Shown here: in pieces, positions 38,613 to 49,200 of the stretch
Position numbering within the stretch: the stretch's first letter is position 1
How the letters are laid out: each line of letters starts with the position of its first letter
NCBI RefSeq assembly: GCF_016827675.1
Contig: NZ_JAERJA010000013.1
Coordinates: forward strand, 79,609 to 143,608
Direction of reading: 5' to 3'
DNA: 64,000 nt
Source: Nocardioides limicola
GTDB lineage: Bacteria; Actinomycetota; Actinomycetes; Propionibacteriales; Nocardioidaceae
The notes under the pieces: generated by a model
What the model saw: only the letters and a program-made list of their open reading frames with translations
Told to the model about the DNA's origin: nothing
The model's database searches: none
Made by a program: the position numbers and the translations under genes

Positions 38613-39152
38613 ATGTCGCGCATTGGCAAGCTCCCCGTCGCGGTCCCGCCCAGCGTTTCCGTGACCATCGATGGTCCTGTGGTGACCGTCAAGGGCCCCA
38701 AGGGCACCCTGACGCACTCGGTGGCCGAGCCGATCGTCGTCGAGCAGGGTGAGGGCGTCCTGGACGTCAAGCGCCCCGACGACGAGCGTCGCAGCAAGGC
38801 CCTGCATGGCCTGACCCGCACCCTGATCAACAACATGGTGATCGGGGTGACCGAGGGCTACGAGAAGCGGCTCGAGATCGTGGGCGTCGGTTACCGCGTC
38901 CTGCCCAAGGGGCCGACCCAGCTGGAGTTCCAGCTCGGCTACTCGCACCCGATCATCTTCGATGCCCCCGAGGGCATCACGTTCAACGTCGACGGGCAGA
39001 CCAAGCTCGGCGTGAACGGCATTGACAAGCAGCTCGTCGGCGAGGTCGCCGCGAACATCCGCAAGCTGCGCAAGCCTGAGCCCTACAAGGGCAAGGGCGT
39101 GCGCTATGCGGGCGAGCATGTCCGCCGCAAGGTCGGAAAGGCAGGTAAGTGA
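38613..39152 (+). CDS. rplF: 50S ribosomal protein L6
   Basis: A 179-residue L6 ([21 protein letters not shown] start, [36 protein letters not shown] end), located at the factor-binding region. All conserved blocks are present. Its end overlaps the first possible rplR start by 4 nt. Confidence 0.99.
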   Translation: MSRIGKLPVAVPPSVSVTIDGPVVTVKGPKGTLTHSVAEPIVVEQGEGVLDVKRPDDERRSKALHGLTRTLINNMVIGVTEGYEKRLEIVGVGYRVLPKGPTQLEFQLGYSHPIIFDAPEGITFNVDGQTKLGVNGIDKQLVGEVAANIRKLRKPEPYKGKGVRYAGEHVRRKVGKAGK

Positions 39153-39154
39153 CG

Positions 39155-39538
39155 ATGGCGATCTCACTGAAGAACAACAAGCACACCGCACCCCGGACCC
39201 GGTCGCGCCTGCGCCGCCAGTTGCGTGGCCGCAAGCGGATCGCCGGCAGCCCCGAGCGTCCCCGCCTGGTGGTCACCCGGTCGAGCAAGCACATCGGTGT
39301 CCAGGTCGTCGACGACAGCGTCGGCAAGACCCTGGCGTCCGCATCCACCATGGAGGCCGACCTGCGGTCCTTCGACGGTGACAAGACGGCCAAGGCCAAG
39401 CGGGTCGGCGAACTGATCGCCGAGCGCGCCAAGGCCGAGGGCGTCGAGGCAGTGGTCTTCGACCGCGCCGGGAACAAGTACCACGGTCGGATCGCCGCGC
39501 TGGCTGACGGCGCGCGCGACGGCGGCCTGTCGTTCTGA
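39155..39538 (+). CDS. rplR: 50S ribosomal protein L18
   Basis: A 127-residue L18 that binds 5S rRNA with L5. [17 protein letters not shown] and [26 protein letters not shown] are canonical. ATG 39155 was preferred; GTG 39149, overlapping the rplF stop as GTGA, would add two residues and is closer than normal to the AGG site. Confidence 0.98.
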   Translation: MAISLKNNKHTAPRTRSRLRRQLRGRKRIAGSPERPRLVVTRSSKHIGVQVVDDSVGKTLASASTMEADLRSFDGDKTAKAKRVGELIAERAKAEGVEAVVFDRAGNKYHGRIAALADGARDGGLSF

Positions 39539-39569
39539 TCGCAAGACAACAGAGAGTAGAGGAAGTCTC

Positions 39570-40163
39570 ATGAGCGGAGCCCAGCGCCAACAGCGCTCAG
39601 GCGATCGTGAGCGCCGCGGTCGCGACGGCGGTCGCGGTCAAGGCGACAAGACCGCCTACATCGAGCGCGTCGTTGCGATCAACCGGGTCGCGAAGGTCGT
39701 CAAGGGTGGTCGTCGTTTCAGCTTCACCGCCCTGGTCATCGTCGGTGACGGCGAAGGCATGGTCGGAGTCGGTTACGGCAAGGCCAAGGAGGTGCCGGCC
39801 GCCATCGCCAAGGGCGTGGAGGAGGCCAAGAAGAGCTTCTTCAAGGTCCCCCGGGTCCAGGGCACCATCCCGCACCCCGTGCAGGGTGAGAAGGCCGCCG
39901 GTGTAGTGATGCTGCGTCCGGCCGCGCCCGGTACCGGTGTGATCGCCGGTGGTCCGGTGCGCGCCGTCCTGGAGTGCGCCGGCATCCACGACATCCTGAG
40001 CAAGTCGCTCGGGTCGTCGAACCAGATCAACATCGTGCACGCCACCGTCGCCGCCCTCCAGATGCTCGAGGAGCCCGAGGCCGTGGCTGCGCGCCGTGGT
40101 CTCCCGGTCGAGGCCGTGGCTCCCGCGGCTCTGCTGAAGGCTCGTGCGGAGGTGACCGGCTGA
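39570..40163 (+). CDS. rpsE: 30S ribosomal protein S5
   Basis: A 197-residue S5, a decoding-fidelity protein at the mRNA entry channel. [40 protein letters not shown] is canonical and the loop where spectinomycin-resistance changes occur (KGGRRFSF) looks wild type. The N-terminal 28 residues are Gly/Arg/Asp-rich. The TGA overlaps the rpmD ATG. Confidence 0.99.
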   Translation: MSGAQRQQRSGDRERRGRDGGRGQGDKTAYIERVVAINRVAKVVKGGRRFSFTALVIVGDGEGMVGVGYGKAKEVPAAIAKGVEEAKKSFFKVPRVQGTIPHPVQGEKAAGVVMLRPAAPGTGVIAGGPVRAVLECAGIHDILSKSLGSSNQINIVHATVAALQMLEEPEAVAARRGLPVEAVAPAALLKARAEVTG

Positions 40164-40345
40164 TGCCCAACCTCAAGGTCAAGCAGACCCGTTCAACGAT
40201 CGGCAGCAAGCAGAACCAGCGCGAGACTATGCGCACCCTGGGTCTGCGGAAGATCGGTGACGTGGTCGTCAAGGAAGACCGCCCGGAGATCCGGGGCATG
40301 GTCAACGCCGTCCGTCACCTGGTGACGGTCGAGGAGGTCGACTGA
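40163..40345 (+). CDS. rpmD: 50S ribosomal protein L30
   Basis: A 60-residue L30 ([30 protein letters not shown], then [11 protein letters not shown]), standard for bacteria. Coupled to rpsE by TGATG; rplO starts 1 nt after its stop. Confidence 0.98.
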   Translation: MPNLKVKQTRSTIGSKQNQRETMRTLGLRKIGDVVVKEDRPEIRGMVNAVRHLVTVEEVD

Positions 40346-40346
40346 C

Positions 40347-40787
40347 ATGACGCTCAAGCTGCACCACCTGCGGCCTGCCCCCGGCGCCAAGACCACCAAG
40401 ACCCGTGTGGGTCGTGGTGAGGCGTCCAAGGGCAAGACCGCTGGTCGTGGAACCAAGGGCACCAAGGCACGTGGCCAGGTGCCTGCCGCCTTCGAGGGTG
40501 GCCAGATGCCGCTGCACATGCGGCTGCCGAAGTTGAAGGGCTTCAAGAACCCGTTCAAGGTGACCTTCCAGGTCGTCAACCTGGACCGGATCTCCGAGCT
40601 CTTCCCCGACGGTGGCGAGATCACCGTGGCCGACCTGGTCGCCAAGGGCGCCGTTCGCAAGGGCGAGCCGGTCAAGGTGCTGGGTCAAGGCGAGATCACG
40701 GTGGCGGTCCAGGTGAGCGCGCAGGCGTTCTCCACCGCTGCCAAGGAGAAGATCGAGGCTGCGGGCGGCTCCGCCACTGTTGCCTGA
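40347..40787 (+). CDS. rplO: 50S ribosomal protein L15
   Basis: A 146-residue L15 with the typical N-terminal Gly/Lys-rich arm ([38 protein letters not shown]) and the [21 protein letters not shown] motif. It is followed by a 30-nt palindrome that probably ends or reduces transcription before secY. Confidence 0.99.
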   Translation: MTLKLHHLRPAPGAKTTKTRVGRGEASKGKTAGRGTKGTKARGQVPAAFEGGQMPLHMRLPKLKGFKNPFKVTFQVVNLDRISELFPDGGEITVADLVAKGAVRKGEPVKVLGQGEITVAVQVSAQAFSTAAKEKIEAAGGSATVA

Positions 40788-40797
40788 TGACATCCGG

Positions 40798-40830
40798 GCG
40801 CGGGCGGCACCATGGTGCCGCCCGCGCTTT
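40798..40830 (+). terminator. 30-nt perfect palindrome with T-run after rplO
   Basis: GCGCGGGCGGCACCA (40798-40812) is followed directly by its exact reverse complement (40813-40827), then TTTGTC. It lies 11 bp after the rplO stop. It is a likely terminator or attenuator between spc and secY. The rest of the 144-bp gap holds a possible -10 (TAGGCT, 40868-40873) for secY and an inverted pair CCTAAC (40843-40848) / GTTAGG (40866-40871). Confidence 0.8.
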
Positions 40831-40931
40831 GTCGCATCCATCCCTAACCTGATGAGGACCGTCCTGTTAGGCTGCCCCGGGTCCTCGTCACGTGGATCCG
40901 AGGACTGTCGCCGGACCAGAAAGAGGATCAC

Positions 40932-42227
40932 GTGCTGAGCGCGTTCGCCAACGCCTTCCGGACACCCGACCTGCGACGCAAGTTGCTGTTCGTGCTGTTC
41001 GTTGTGGTGATCTTCAGGTTCGGCTCCCAGCTGCCGGCGCCCGGCGTGCACGTCGCGAACGTGCAGCGCTGCATCGCCGGGGTCCAGGACTCGGGGCTGT
41101 ACAACCTGATCAACCTCTTCTCCGGTGGCGCGCTGCTGCAGCTCGCCGTGTTCGCGCTGGGGATCATGCCCTACATCACCGCGTCGATCATCCTGCAGTT
41201 GCTGGTCGTGGTGATCCCTCGCCTGGAAGCCCTCAAGAAGGAGGGCCAGACCGGCCAGGCCAAGATCACCCAGTACACCCGCTACCTCACCCTCGCGCTG
41301 GCGGTCCTTCAGGCGACCGGCATCGTGGCGCTCGCCCGCTCCGGGCAGCTGCTGCAGGGCTGCACCGAGCCACTTCTTCATGACGACGGCACCGCGGCCT
41401 TCCTGGTGCTGGTGGTGACCATGACCGCGGGCACCGCGGTGATCATGTGGCTCGGCGAACTGATCACCGAGCGCGGCATCGGCAACGGCATGTCGATCCT
41501 GATCTTCTGCCAGGTGGTGGCCACCTTCCCGGGTGCGCTGTGGCAGGTCCAGCTGACGCAGGGCTGGTGGACCTTCGGCATCGTCCTGGTCATCGGCCTG
41601 CTGATCGTCGCCGGTGTCACCTTCATCGAGCAGGCCCAGCGCCGGATCCCGGTCCAGTACGCGAAGCGGATGGTCGGCCGGAAGATGTTCGGCGGCTCCT
41701 CCACCTACATCCCGCTCAAGGTGAACCAGGCCGGCATCATCCCGGTCATCTTCGCCTCCTCGATGATGTACCTCCCGGCGATGGCGGTGCAGTTCAACCA
41801 GACCAGCCCGAACATGGTGGTGCGCTGGTTCAACGACTACTTCGTCGGCGGAAGTCACCCCATCTACATGGCGTCGTACTTCCTGCTCATCATCTTCTTC
41901 ACCTACTTCTATGTCTCGATCACGTTCAACACGGCCGAGGTCGCGGACAACATGAAGAAGTACGGCGGTTTCATCCCCGGAATCCGGGCTGGCCAGCCGA
42001 CCCAGGACTACCTGTCCTACGTCCTCAACCGGATCACCTTCCCCGGTTCCCTCTATCTGGGTCTGATCTCGCTGATCCCGCTGGTGGCCTTCGCCATGAT
42101 CGGTGCCAACCAGAACTTCCCGTTCGGTGGCACCTCGATCCTGATCATGGTCGGCGTCGGACTGGACTTCGTGAAGCAGGTCGAGAGCCAGCTCCAGCAG
42201 CGCAACTACGAAGGTTTCCTCAAATGA
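40932..42227 (+). CDS. secY: Preprotein translocase subunit SecY
   Basis: A 431-residue SecY, the channel of the Sec translocon, with ten membrane helices. Landmark sequences are the [21 protein letters not shown] first helix with the plug region after it, [15 protein letters not shown], and the cytoplasmic loop [18 protein letters not shown] start follows AGAGGA. Its stop overlaps adk (ATGA). It has its own probable promoter after the rplO palindrome. Confidence 0.99.
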   Translation: MLSAFANAFRTPDLRRKLLFVLFVVVIFRFGSQLPAPGVHVANVQRCIAGVQDSGLYNLINLFSGGALLQLAVFALGIMPYITASIILQLLVVVIPRLEALKKEGQTGQAKITQYTRYLTLALAVLQATGIVALARSGQLLQGCTEPLLHDDGTAAFLVLVVTMTAGTAVIMWLGELITERGIGNGMSILIFCQVVATFPGALWQVQLTQGWWTFGIVLVIGLLIVAGVTFIEQAQRRIPVQYAKRMVGRKMFGGSSTYIPLKVNQAGIIPVIFASSMMYLPAMAVQFNQTSPNMVVRWFNDYFVGGSHPIYMASYFLLIIFFTYFYVSITFNTAEVADNMKKYGGFIPGIRAGQPTQDYLSYVLNRITFPGSLYLGLISLIPLVAFAMIGANQNFPFGGTSILIMVGVGLDFVKQVESQLQQRNYEGFLK

Positions 42228-42796
42228 GACTGATCATCATGGGCCCCCCGGGGGCGGGCAAGGGCACCCAGGCCGCCGGCGTGGCCGACCAGTACGGGAT
42301 CCCGGCGATCTCGACCGGCGACATCTTCCGGGCCAACGTGTCCGAGGGCACCGCTCTGGGCGTCGAGGCTCAGCGGTACATGGATGCCGGCGAGTACGTC
42401 CCCGACGAGATCACCAACGCGATGGTGCGGGACAGGTTGGCGGCCGAGGACTGCAAGCCCGGCTTCCTGCTCGACGGGTACCCGCGCACCTTGGCTCAGG
42501 TGGAGGTGCTGGACGGCATCCTTGCTGATGCGGGCACCCCGCTGGACGCCGTACTCGTGTTGACGGTGGACAGTGAGGAACTGGTGCAGCGGCTGTTGGC
42601 CCGCGCCCAGGTCGAAGGCCGCGCCGACGACACCGAAGAGGTGATTCGTCGCCGCCAGGAGGTCTACTCCGAGCAGACGGCGCCGCTGATCGCCGTCTAC
42701 GGCGAGCGTGGCGTGCTGGTCAGTGTGGACGGTATGGGTGAGGTGGACGAGGTGTCCGCGCGGATCTCTGCGGCACTCGCTGGCGTCACCACGTGA
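42224..42796 (+). CDS. adk: Adenylate kinase (short form)
   Basis: A 190-residue adenylate kinase (ATP + AMP = 2 ADP). The P-loop is G7-P-P-G-A-G-K-G-T15, the AMP site includes [10 protein letters not shown], and the LDGYPRT motif is present. The lid is the short form without the zinc cysteines, which explains 190 rather than about 215 residues. It is coupled to secY by ATGA and sits in the classic secY-adk-map order. Confidence 0.98.
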   Translation: MRLIIMGPPGAGKGTQAAGVADQYGIPAISTGDIFRANVSEGTALGVEAQRYMDAGEYVPDEITNAMVRDRLAAEDCKPGFLLDGYPRTLAQVEVLDGILADAGTPLDAVLVLTVDSEELVQRLLARAQVEGRADDTEEVIRRRQEVYSEQTAPLIAVYGERGVLVSVDGMGEVDEVSARISAALAGVTT

Positions 42797-42806
42797 TCGG
42801 CTGACC

Positions 42807-43628
42807 TTGCTGGGCCAACGAGTGCGTGGGATCGAGATCAAGACCCCCGAACAGATCGAGCGGATGCGTGCCGCTGGCCTGGTCGTCGCCAAAACCCTGG
42901 AGTTGCTCCGTGACCAGGTGCGCCCGGGCGTGACGACGGCCGAACTGGACGCGGTGGCCACCGAGCATATTCGCGACCTCGGTGCCACCCCGTCGTTCCT
43001 GGGCTACCACGGGTTCCCTGCGTCCATCTGCGCCTCGGTCAACGCCGAGGTGGTGCACGGCATCCCGGGGTCACGGGTGCTGGCCGAGGGGGACGTGATC
43101 TCGATGGACTGCGGAGCCATCGTCGACGGGTGGCACGGGGATGCGGCGATCACCGTTCCGGTCGGGACCGTCCGTCCCGAGGTGGCCGACCTGCTGCGGG
43201 CCACCGAGGAGGCGCTCTGGCAGGGGCTGGCAGCGGCACGGCTCGGCGGCCGGGTCGGCGACATCTCGCACGGGGTCGAGAGCCATGTGCGTGGCCGGGG
43301 CGACTACGGGATCTGTGAGGACTACGTGGGGCACGGCATCGGTTCGGCGATGCACCAGCCTCCGAACGTGCCGAACGTGGGTCGCCCCGGGCGTGGACCC
43401 AAGTTGGTGCGCGGGCTCGCGCTGGCCGTGGAACCGATGATCACCCTCGGCAGCGGCGAGACCGACGTGCTCGACGACGACTGGACCGTGGTCACCCGGG
43501 ACGGCTCGTGGGCAGCCCACTACGAACACACCTTCACCCTCACCGATGAGGGGGCCTGGGTGCTCACCGCGCTGGACGGTGGCGAAGCCCGACTGGCCGA
43601 ACTCGGCGTCCCCTACGGCGGGCACTGA
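42807..43628 (+). CDS. map: Methionine aminopeptidase type I
   Basis: About 273 residues. It removes N-terminal Met from new proteins. The metal ligands are in D-C-G-A-I-V-D-G-W-H-G-D, H in YVGHGIG, E in AVEPMI and E in HYEHTFTLTD, and the substrate histidine is in VVHGIPG. The start is uncertain: TTG 42807 gives the family-like M-L-G-Q-R-V-R-G-I-E-I-K, while GTG 42822 is the other option; neither has a good ribosome site, suggesting coupling to adk just upstream. It is the last gene of the secY group; the usual neighbour infA is displaced by about 16 kb. Confidence 0.97.
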   Translation: MLGQRVRGIEIKTPEQIERMRAAGLVVAKTLELLRDQVRPGVTTAELDAVATEHIRDLGATPSFLGYHGFPASICASVNAEVVHGIPGSRVLAEGDVISMDCGAIVDGWHGDAAITVPVGTVRPEVADLLRATEEALWQGLAAARLGGRVGDISHGVESHVRGRGDYGICEDYVGHGIGSAMHQPPNVPNVGRPGRGPKLVRGLALAVEPMITLGSGETDVLDDDWTVVTRDGSWAAHYEHTFTLTDEGAWVLTALDGGEARLAELGVPYGGH

Positions 43629-43638
43629 CCCACCGCTC

Positions 43639-43682
43639 GGTGGTCGAGCCCGCCGCTCGGTGGTCGAGCCTGTCGAGACCCC
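43639..43682 (+). repeat. Half and short palindromic repeat between convergent map and kinase genes
   Basis: The head GGTGGTCGAG occurs at 43639-43648 and 43659-43668. The second copy continues to CCTGTCGAGACCCC (to 43682), the short form of the repeat family described at 57011 and 63159. It lies between convergent genes and could serve as a terminator. Confidence 0.8.
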
Positions 43683-43683
43683 C

Positions 43684-45087
43684 TCAGTCCACGCAGCGGC
43701 GCGCCCACGGTGAGGCGAACCGGCCACGGATCAACTGCACCCGCACGCACACCCGGTCAGGCGACTCGATCACCAGCCGACGCCGGTCGATGCGGTCGCC
43801 CTCGCCGGTGTCCTCGCGCTCCCATCGCCACTCATCGCCGTCGGTGTCCCCCTCAGTGGAGCGCCACCGGAAGGTCACCCGGTCCGCGTCGCGGTCGCCG
43901 GTCAGCTCCGGCTGCCGGGTCGGCGCTCCGGGAGCCACGTCCTGAGTCGGGGAGGCCTCGGAGGTCTCGATGGTCAACGGCGGACCCGGATCCGAGGGTT
44001 CATCCCGACCGGACGCGGCCCGCCAGGCCAGCCCGGAGACGGCCGCCCCCAGCACCAGCACGCCGACCAGCGTCCACACCAGGGGTGCCAGCCGTCGAGG
44101 CGCAGTCGAGGCACTGTCGCCCGCAGCGCGGGTCGCTGGGTTGGTCGGTTGCTGCCCGGGCAGCGACGGCATCTTCACCGCCGTGGCGTCGTCCCCGTCG
44201 GCCGCCGGGGCGCCGGCGAGCTGATGGTCGCCCTCGACGGTGATCGGGGTCTTCGGCAGCCCCGCGGCTGCCTCGATGCGCTGCAGCCCACGGGCGAGCT
44301 CCATGGCGCTCGTCGGCCGGTGCTCGGGGCGCTTGGCCAGGCACTGCTGAAGCAGCCGATCCAGCTCCGGGGGGACGTCGGGGCGCATCGTCGCCGGCGG
44401 CGCCGCATGCAGGATGCGGGCGGTGAGCCCACGCGTGCTGTTGTCGCCCGACGGGATCGCGAACGGCGACCGGCCCACCAGGCAGTTCCAGATCGTCGCG
44501 CCCAGCGAGTAGACGTCGGACGCAGGCGATCCGTTCGAGGTGCCGTCCACCATCTCCGGAGGCGCCCAGGGGAACGAGATCCGGATCTCCTGGTCGGTGT
44601 CGCCTCCGGTGGCCTGGCCGGCGATGCCGAAGTCGGTGAGCGCCGGCTCCGAGTACGACGTGACCAGGACGTTGCCGGGCTTGATGTCGCGGTGCAGGAT
44701 CCCGGCGCGATGCGCGGTCTCGATCGCGCTGGCCAACTTGATCCCGGCACGCAGCGCCTCGGGCACACTCATCGGCTGCTGGCGGACCCTGGCGCCGAGG
44801 TCCGGCGGCGGACAGTACGGCATCACCAGGTAGGGCCGACCGTCCGCGGTCAGCCCGGCCGAGAGCACCGGCACGATGTTGGGATGGCCGCCCACCCTGG
44901 CCATCGCGTTCGCCTCGCTGGTGAACAGCTCCTTCTCGCGCTCGGTCAGCGGCACGTCCGGGCGGACGACCTTCACCGCCACCTGCTGTCGCGGCCAGGC
45001 CTGCTCGTAGCGGAACACCTCGGCGAAACCTCCGCCGCCCAGCCGGTCCACGAACGTGAACCCCTCGATCAGTGGGGGCTGACTCAA
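43684..45087 (-). CDS. Transmembrane serine/threonine protein kinase (PknB-like)
   Basis: A 467-residue membrane kinase. Kinase domain (1-280): G-loop LGGGGFAEV (17-24), catalytic Lys39, HRD at 132-134 with D134, DFG at 152-154. A linker of about 50 residues and one membrane helix (about 332-357, LVWTLVGVLVLGAAVSGLAW) lead to an external C-terminal domain of about 110 residues ending in a Cys pair (VCVRV...ARRCVD) and without PASTA repeats. It starts with TTG immediately after the stop of the FHA gene, so the two are one operon. It is a candidate sensor for the Ig/Fn3-MoxR-DUF58 genes encoded divergently next to the FHA gene. Confidence 0.95.
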   Translation of the reverse strand: MSQPPLIEGFTFVDRLGGGGFAEVFRYEQAWPRQQVAVKVVRPDVPLTEREKELFTSEANAMARVGGHPNIVPVLSAGLTADGRPYLVMPYCPPPDLGARVRQQPMSVPEALRAGIKLASAIETAHRAGILHRDIKPGNVLVTSYSEPALTDFGIAGQATGGDTDQEIRISFPWAPPEMVDGTSNGSPASDVYSLGATIWNCLVGRSPFAIPSGDNSTRGLTARILHAAPPATMRPDVPPELDRLLQQCLAKRPEHRPTSAMELARGLQRIEAAAGLPKTPITVEGDHQLAGAPAADGDDATAVKMPSLPGQQPTNPATRAAGDSASTAPRRLAPLVWTLVGVLVLGAAVSGLAWRAASGRDEPSDPGPPLTIETSEASPTQDVAPGAPTRQPELTGDRDADRVTFRWRSTEGDTDGDEWRWEREDTGEGDRIDRRRLVIESPDRVCVRVQLIRGRFASPWARRCVD

Positions 45088-46065
45088 TCAACTCACCTCG
45101 TAGACGATCTCGTAGACGTCGGCCAGGTCCAGTGACTGCCCTGGCTCCAGGATGTGGGGTTCGCCGGCCCGCAGCCGCTCTGGTGCGCGTCCGGGTGTCC
45201 GCAACGTGGTGCCGCTGGCGGACCCGAGATCACGGACCAGCACCAGCCAGCCGTCCAACTCGACCTGTAGGTGCATCCGGGACAGGTACGTCGAGTCGTG
45301 CGGGAGGTGGACCAGGTGTGGCCAGTCCGAGCCGATCGGACTCGGCTTGCGGCCGAAGACCACGCCCCGGTCCAGGGGGACCTGTTCGCTGCTGGGCAGC
45401 AACAGCACCCCCAGCACCGGGCGGGGCACCCGGACCGGATCCTCGCGGGGCACCTCGGCCCCACAGATGCGACATCGAGGCGCCTCGGGCGGGGTCAGGT
45501 GACCGACCGGGCAGTGCACCGCCAGCACCGTGTCCGCGGTGGGCTGTTGCAGGTGGCCGGGGGTCACGAACCGGGCGCGCGCCGGAGCGCCGCGGAGCAC
45601 GGTGTGCTCTCGTGGCTCGGCGCTGGCGCTGGCGGCGGCGTCGGCGACGGGTCCGGGTTCGGGGTCCAGCGTGGAGACCGGTTCCACCGTGGTGGCGGGT
45701 TCCAGGCTGGACATGGCCGGACGGTCGACGGTGGCCGGGCTGTCGACGGTGGTCGGGGTGCCGGTGAGCAGGTGCGCGGGGATGCCGTCGATCAGTCCGC
45801 TGGCCCCGCCGGTCCCGGTGTCCGCGAACGCGGGGCCGTGTCGCCACTCCGGCTCGCCGACCCCGTGCCTCAGCAGCAGCGCCGACACCGCGGACTCGGG
45901 GCCGGCGACGGCCTCGACTGCTGCCGGGACGTCCTCGGCCAGCAGTGCCTGACCGAGCCGGTCCAGCAGCCCGGGGGAGTGCGGCTCGGTCAGCACCAGC
46001 AGGTGGGCGGGGCCGTGCACGAGCACGGCGGCAGCGGGGATCCGCCAGGTGGGACCTCGGGTCAC
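45088..46065 (-). CDS. FHA-domain protein with zinc-ribbon-like motif
   Basis: A 325-residue cytoplasmic protein. Residues 1-90 form an N-terminal domain comparable in position to that of the FHA protein at 7.9 kb; a Thr/Ala/Glu-rich linker follows (about 95-180), then C185-x3-H189...C198-x2-C201, which looks like a small zinc ribbon, and a C-terminal FHA domain (about 215-325) with GRKPSP, S-R-M-H and DLGSASGTTL (the usual N of STNG is A-S here). The GTG at 46065 has a perfect GGAGAGGAGG site, so the longer frame to 46122 is rejected. It is co-transcribed with the kinase and probably a reader of its phosphorylation. Confidence 0.88.
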   Translation of the reverse strand: MTRGPTWRIPAAAVLVHGPAHLLVLTEPHSPGLLDRLGQALLAEDVPAAVEAVAGPESAVSALLLRHGVGEPEWRHGPAFADTGTGGASGLIDGIPAHLLTGTPTTVDSPATVDRPAMSSLEPATTVEPVSTLDPEPGPVADAAASASAEPREHTVLRGAPARARFVTPGHLQQPTADTVLAVHCPVGHLTPPEAPRCRICGAEVPREDPVRVPRPVLGVLLLPSSEQVPLDRGVVFGRKPSPIGSDWPHLVHLPHDSTYLSRMHLQVELDGWLVLVRDLGSASGTTLRTPGRAPERLRAGEPHILEPGQSLDLADVYEIVYEVS

Positions 46066-46212
46066 CAGTGCCTCCTCTCCGAGTCGCGGGCACTCATTGT
46101 GGCCCAGTCTGCCCAATGACATGGGAGAGGCTGAAGTTGTGCCCGGCGCCGTGGCTGCTTAGGCTCGTCGGGTCAACGACGTTCGGGCGCGTGATCAAGG
46201 GGGTTGGCTGCC

Positions 46213-49200
46213 GTGAGCCTCGGGCAGTGGATGCGACGGCACCGTGTGTCGATCGCCGCCAACTGTGCGCTGCTGATGGTGGTCGGCACCGTCGTCGGGT
46301 ACGCCGTGGCGGCCGACGGGTATCGCGTCCACGAGGCCCGCCTGAACGACGGTGGGATCTGGGTGACCAACTCGCGCGACGGTTTCCACGGGCGGGTGAA
46401 CAAGCCGATCGACCAGGTCGATGCGGTGATCCCCACCGGTCGCAGCGGCGACATCGACGTGGTTCAGGACGGTGCGGTGATCGTCGGACTCGACCTGCTC
46501 GAGGGCTACCTCGAACCCATCGACCCGGCCTCGGTGCAACCGGTCGAGGGTGAGAGTGCGGCGTTGCCTGCGGCGGCCCTGGTCGGCCTCAACGGGGGCA
46601 CCCTGAGCGTCGTCGACCCGGTCACCGGCGACTACTGGGCGCAGCGGGTCGACCCCGAGCGGGGGCGTGTCTCGGTGTCGTCCCTGGATGCACGCTCCGA
46701 CCCTGTCGGCGTGGCCGGTGCCCGTGCCGCGGCCGCAGTGACCGGGTCCGGGGACCTGGTCGTCGCCTCGACCTCGGCAGGGACCCTGACCCGGCTGCGA
46801 CAGCAGAGCCCCGAGGAGGGCGGTGACTTCGCGGAGCCGACCACCCGCGACCTCGACGTCGACCTCAGCGCCGCCACGTCGATGACCGCGGTGGGTGAGG
46901 TGGCCATCGCCTGGGATCCGGAGTCCGGGCGACTGGTGGTGCTCGACACCGGGACCGTGCACGAGACGGACCTTCCGGACACGGCGTACCTGCAACAGCC
47001 CGGCCCAGCCCGGGACGTCGTCCTGCTCGGCTCGGATCGTGGCTTCCATGCGGTGGATCTGGACACCGGCGAGGTGCAGACCCTGGTCGACGGTGTCGCC
47101 GGGTCGCCCGCTGACCCGGTGGTCGTCGGGCCATGCCGCTACGCCGCCTGGGCGGGCCAGCAGGGTGCGGTGGCCACCCAGTGCGGCAACGCGGAGCCGG
47201 TCGTGGCCCAGTTGGCCGACCCCACCGAGGACCTGGTGTTCCGGGTCAACCGGGGTCAGGTGCTGCTCAACGACCGGGTCTCCGGCGCGGTCTGGAACGT
47301 CGACTCGAGCCAGCCGGCCAGGCTCGACGACTGGGACGCCTTCCGCTCCGACCCGGAGGAGTTGGACCCCGACGAGGACCTGCAGATCGAGGACGCCACC
47401 GACAACAGTCCGCCGCAGGCGCACGACGACCAGTTCGGAGCCCGGCCGGGCAGGACGACGGTCCTCTACCCGCTCGACAACGACACGGCCGGCCCCGACC
47501 GGTTGCTCAGCATCCGTGCGGTGAGCGACGTACGCGGTTCCGACGCCGAGGTGACCGTCAGCCCGGACGGGCAGGCGGTGCTGGTGCGACTGCCGGAGGG
47601 GACCGTCGGCATCACGGCCTTCGACTACACCATCGACGACGGGATCAGCGACGACACCTCCTCGGCGACCGTCCGGGTGTTGGCTCGTGGCGACGGTGAG
47701 AACGGTCAACCCCACCCGAGGCCCACCCTGGAGGAGAAGGAGTGGACCGTGGCGGCCGGTGGGATCCTGGACATCCCGGTGCTGCCCGACTGGAGAGACT
47801 ACGACGACGGCGACCCGCTGCTGCTGGTCTCCGCGGCGGTGTCGGGGAGGGCCGCCACCGGGGCCGCCGCCTCGCCCACCTCGGCCGGCCGGATCCGGTT
47901 CCGTGCCGGTCCCGAAGGGGGCTTGGCGAAGGTGGTCTACCAGGTCTCCGACGGCATCGGTGGCGAGGTGCAGGGCGAGCTCAGCGTCCGGGTCCTCGAT
48001 CGCAGCAACCGGCGACCGACCGCTCCGATCGCGGAGCCGGACGTGGTGGCGGGCGAGGTGGGCCAGCCGATCGTGATCCGCCCGCTCGGCAACGACATCC
48101 CCGGTGCCGACCCGTTCACTCCGGATGCGCAGATGCGACTGGCCGGCGCCTTGCAGGCACCACGTCACCTCGAGGTGCGCACCGACACGGTCAACGGGGT
48201 GGTGACGGTGCGCACGGACCGGCCCGGCACCTACTTCCTCAGCTACGAGGTCGCCTTCGGCAACGCCCCCTACGGGCACGGCACGATCAGGGTCGACGCG
48301 CGGCCGCGGGCGGGTGGGGCCCCGGTCGCCGTCCCCGACAGTGTCACCTTGCACGGCCAGGCACCGGCGACCGTCGACGTGCTCGCCAACGACATCGATC
48401 CCTCGGGCGGCGTCCTGGTCGTGGAGCGCGCCTGGGCCGATCACAGCGACCAGGTCGACGTGGCGGTGGTGGACGGCCGGTGGCTCCGGCTCCGAGCCCG
48501 TCAGGGGGTGCTCACCGACTCGCCGCAGACGGTGAACTACTCGATCAGCAACGGCACCCACTCCGGCGTACGCGGCCACGTGGTGGTCAACCAGCGGCCG
48601 GCACCCGAGGACAACACCCCGGTGACCGAGATCGACCGGGTGACGGTGCGTGCCGGCAGCGCGGTCACGGTCCCGGTGCTGGACAACGACTTCTCGCCCT
48701 CGGGCGACCCGCTCTCGCTGCTCCCCGATGCCACGATGGAGCGTGCCGGGGAGCTCCCGGTCAGGGTCGACGGCGACGAGGACGGCACCGCGCCGGCCGG
48801 GAACGCCTACGTCTCCGGCAGGTTCGTCCGCTACGTCGCCCCCGCTGAGGTGGCGGCGGCCCAGGTGGTGCAGGTGACCTATCTGGCCACCAACCCGGCC
48901 GGCCAGACCGCCCCCGGACTGGTCGAGGTGACGGTGCTCCCCGAGGGCCGGAACCAGCCGCCGGAGCCGCCGGTGATCGAGGGCCGGATGGTGGCCGGCG
49001 AGACGCTGCGGCTGCGCCTCCCGGGTGCCGGCGTCGACCCCGATGGTGACCCGGTCACGGTCACCGGCGTCCGCTCGGCGGCAGCGTTGGGGCGTGTGGT
49101 CCGGTTCGGAGCGAACTCGGTGGAGTATCAGGCCTACCCGACCAGTGCCGGCACTGACGAGTTCGAGTACGAGGTCACCGACTCCGGAGGGGAGGTGGCC

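Noticed and set aside
45088..46122. Longer start (ATG 46122) for the kinase-linked FHA gene
   Set aside because: The GTG at 46065 has a perfect GGAGAGGAGG site and a family-like N terminus.
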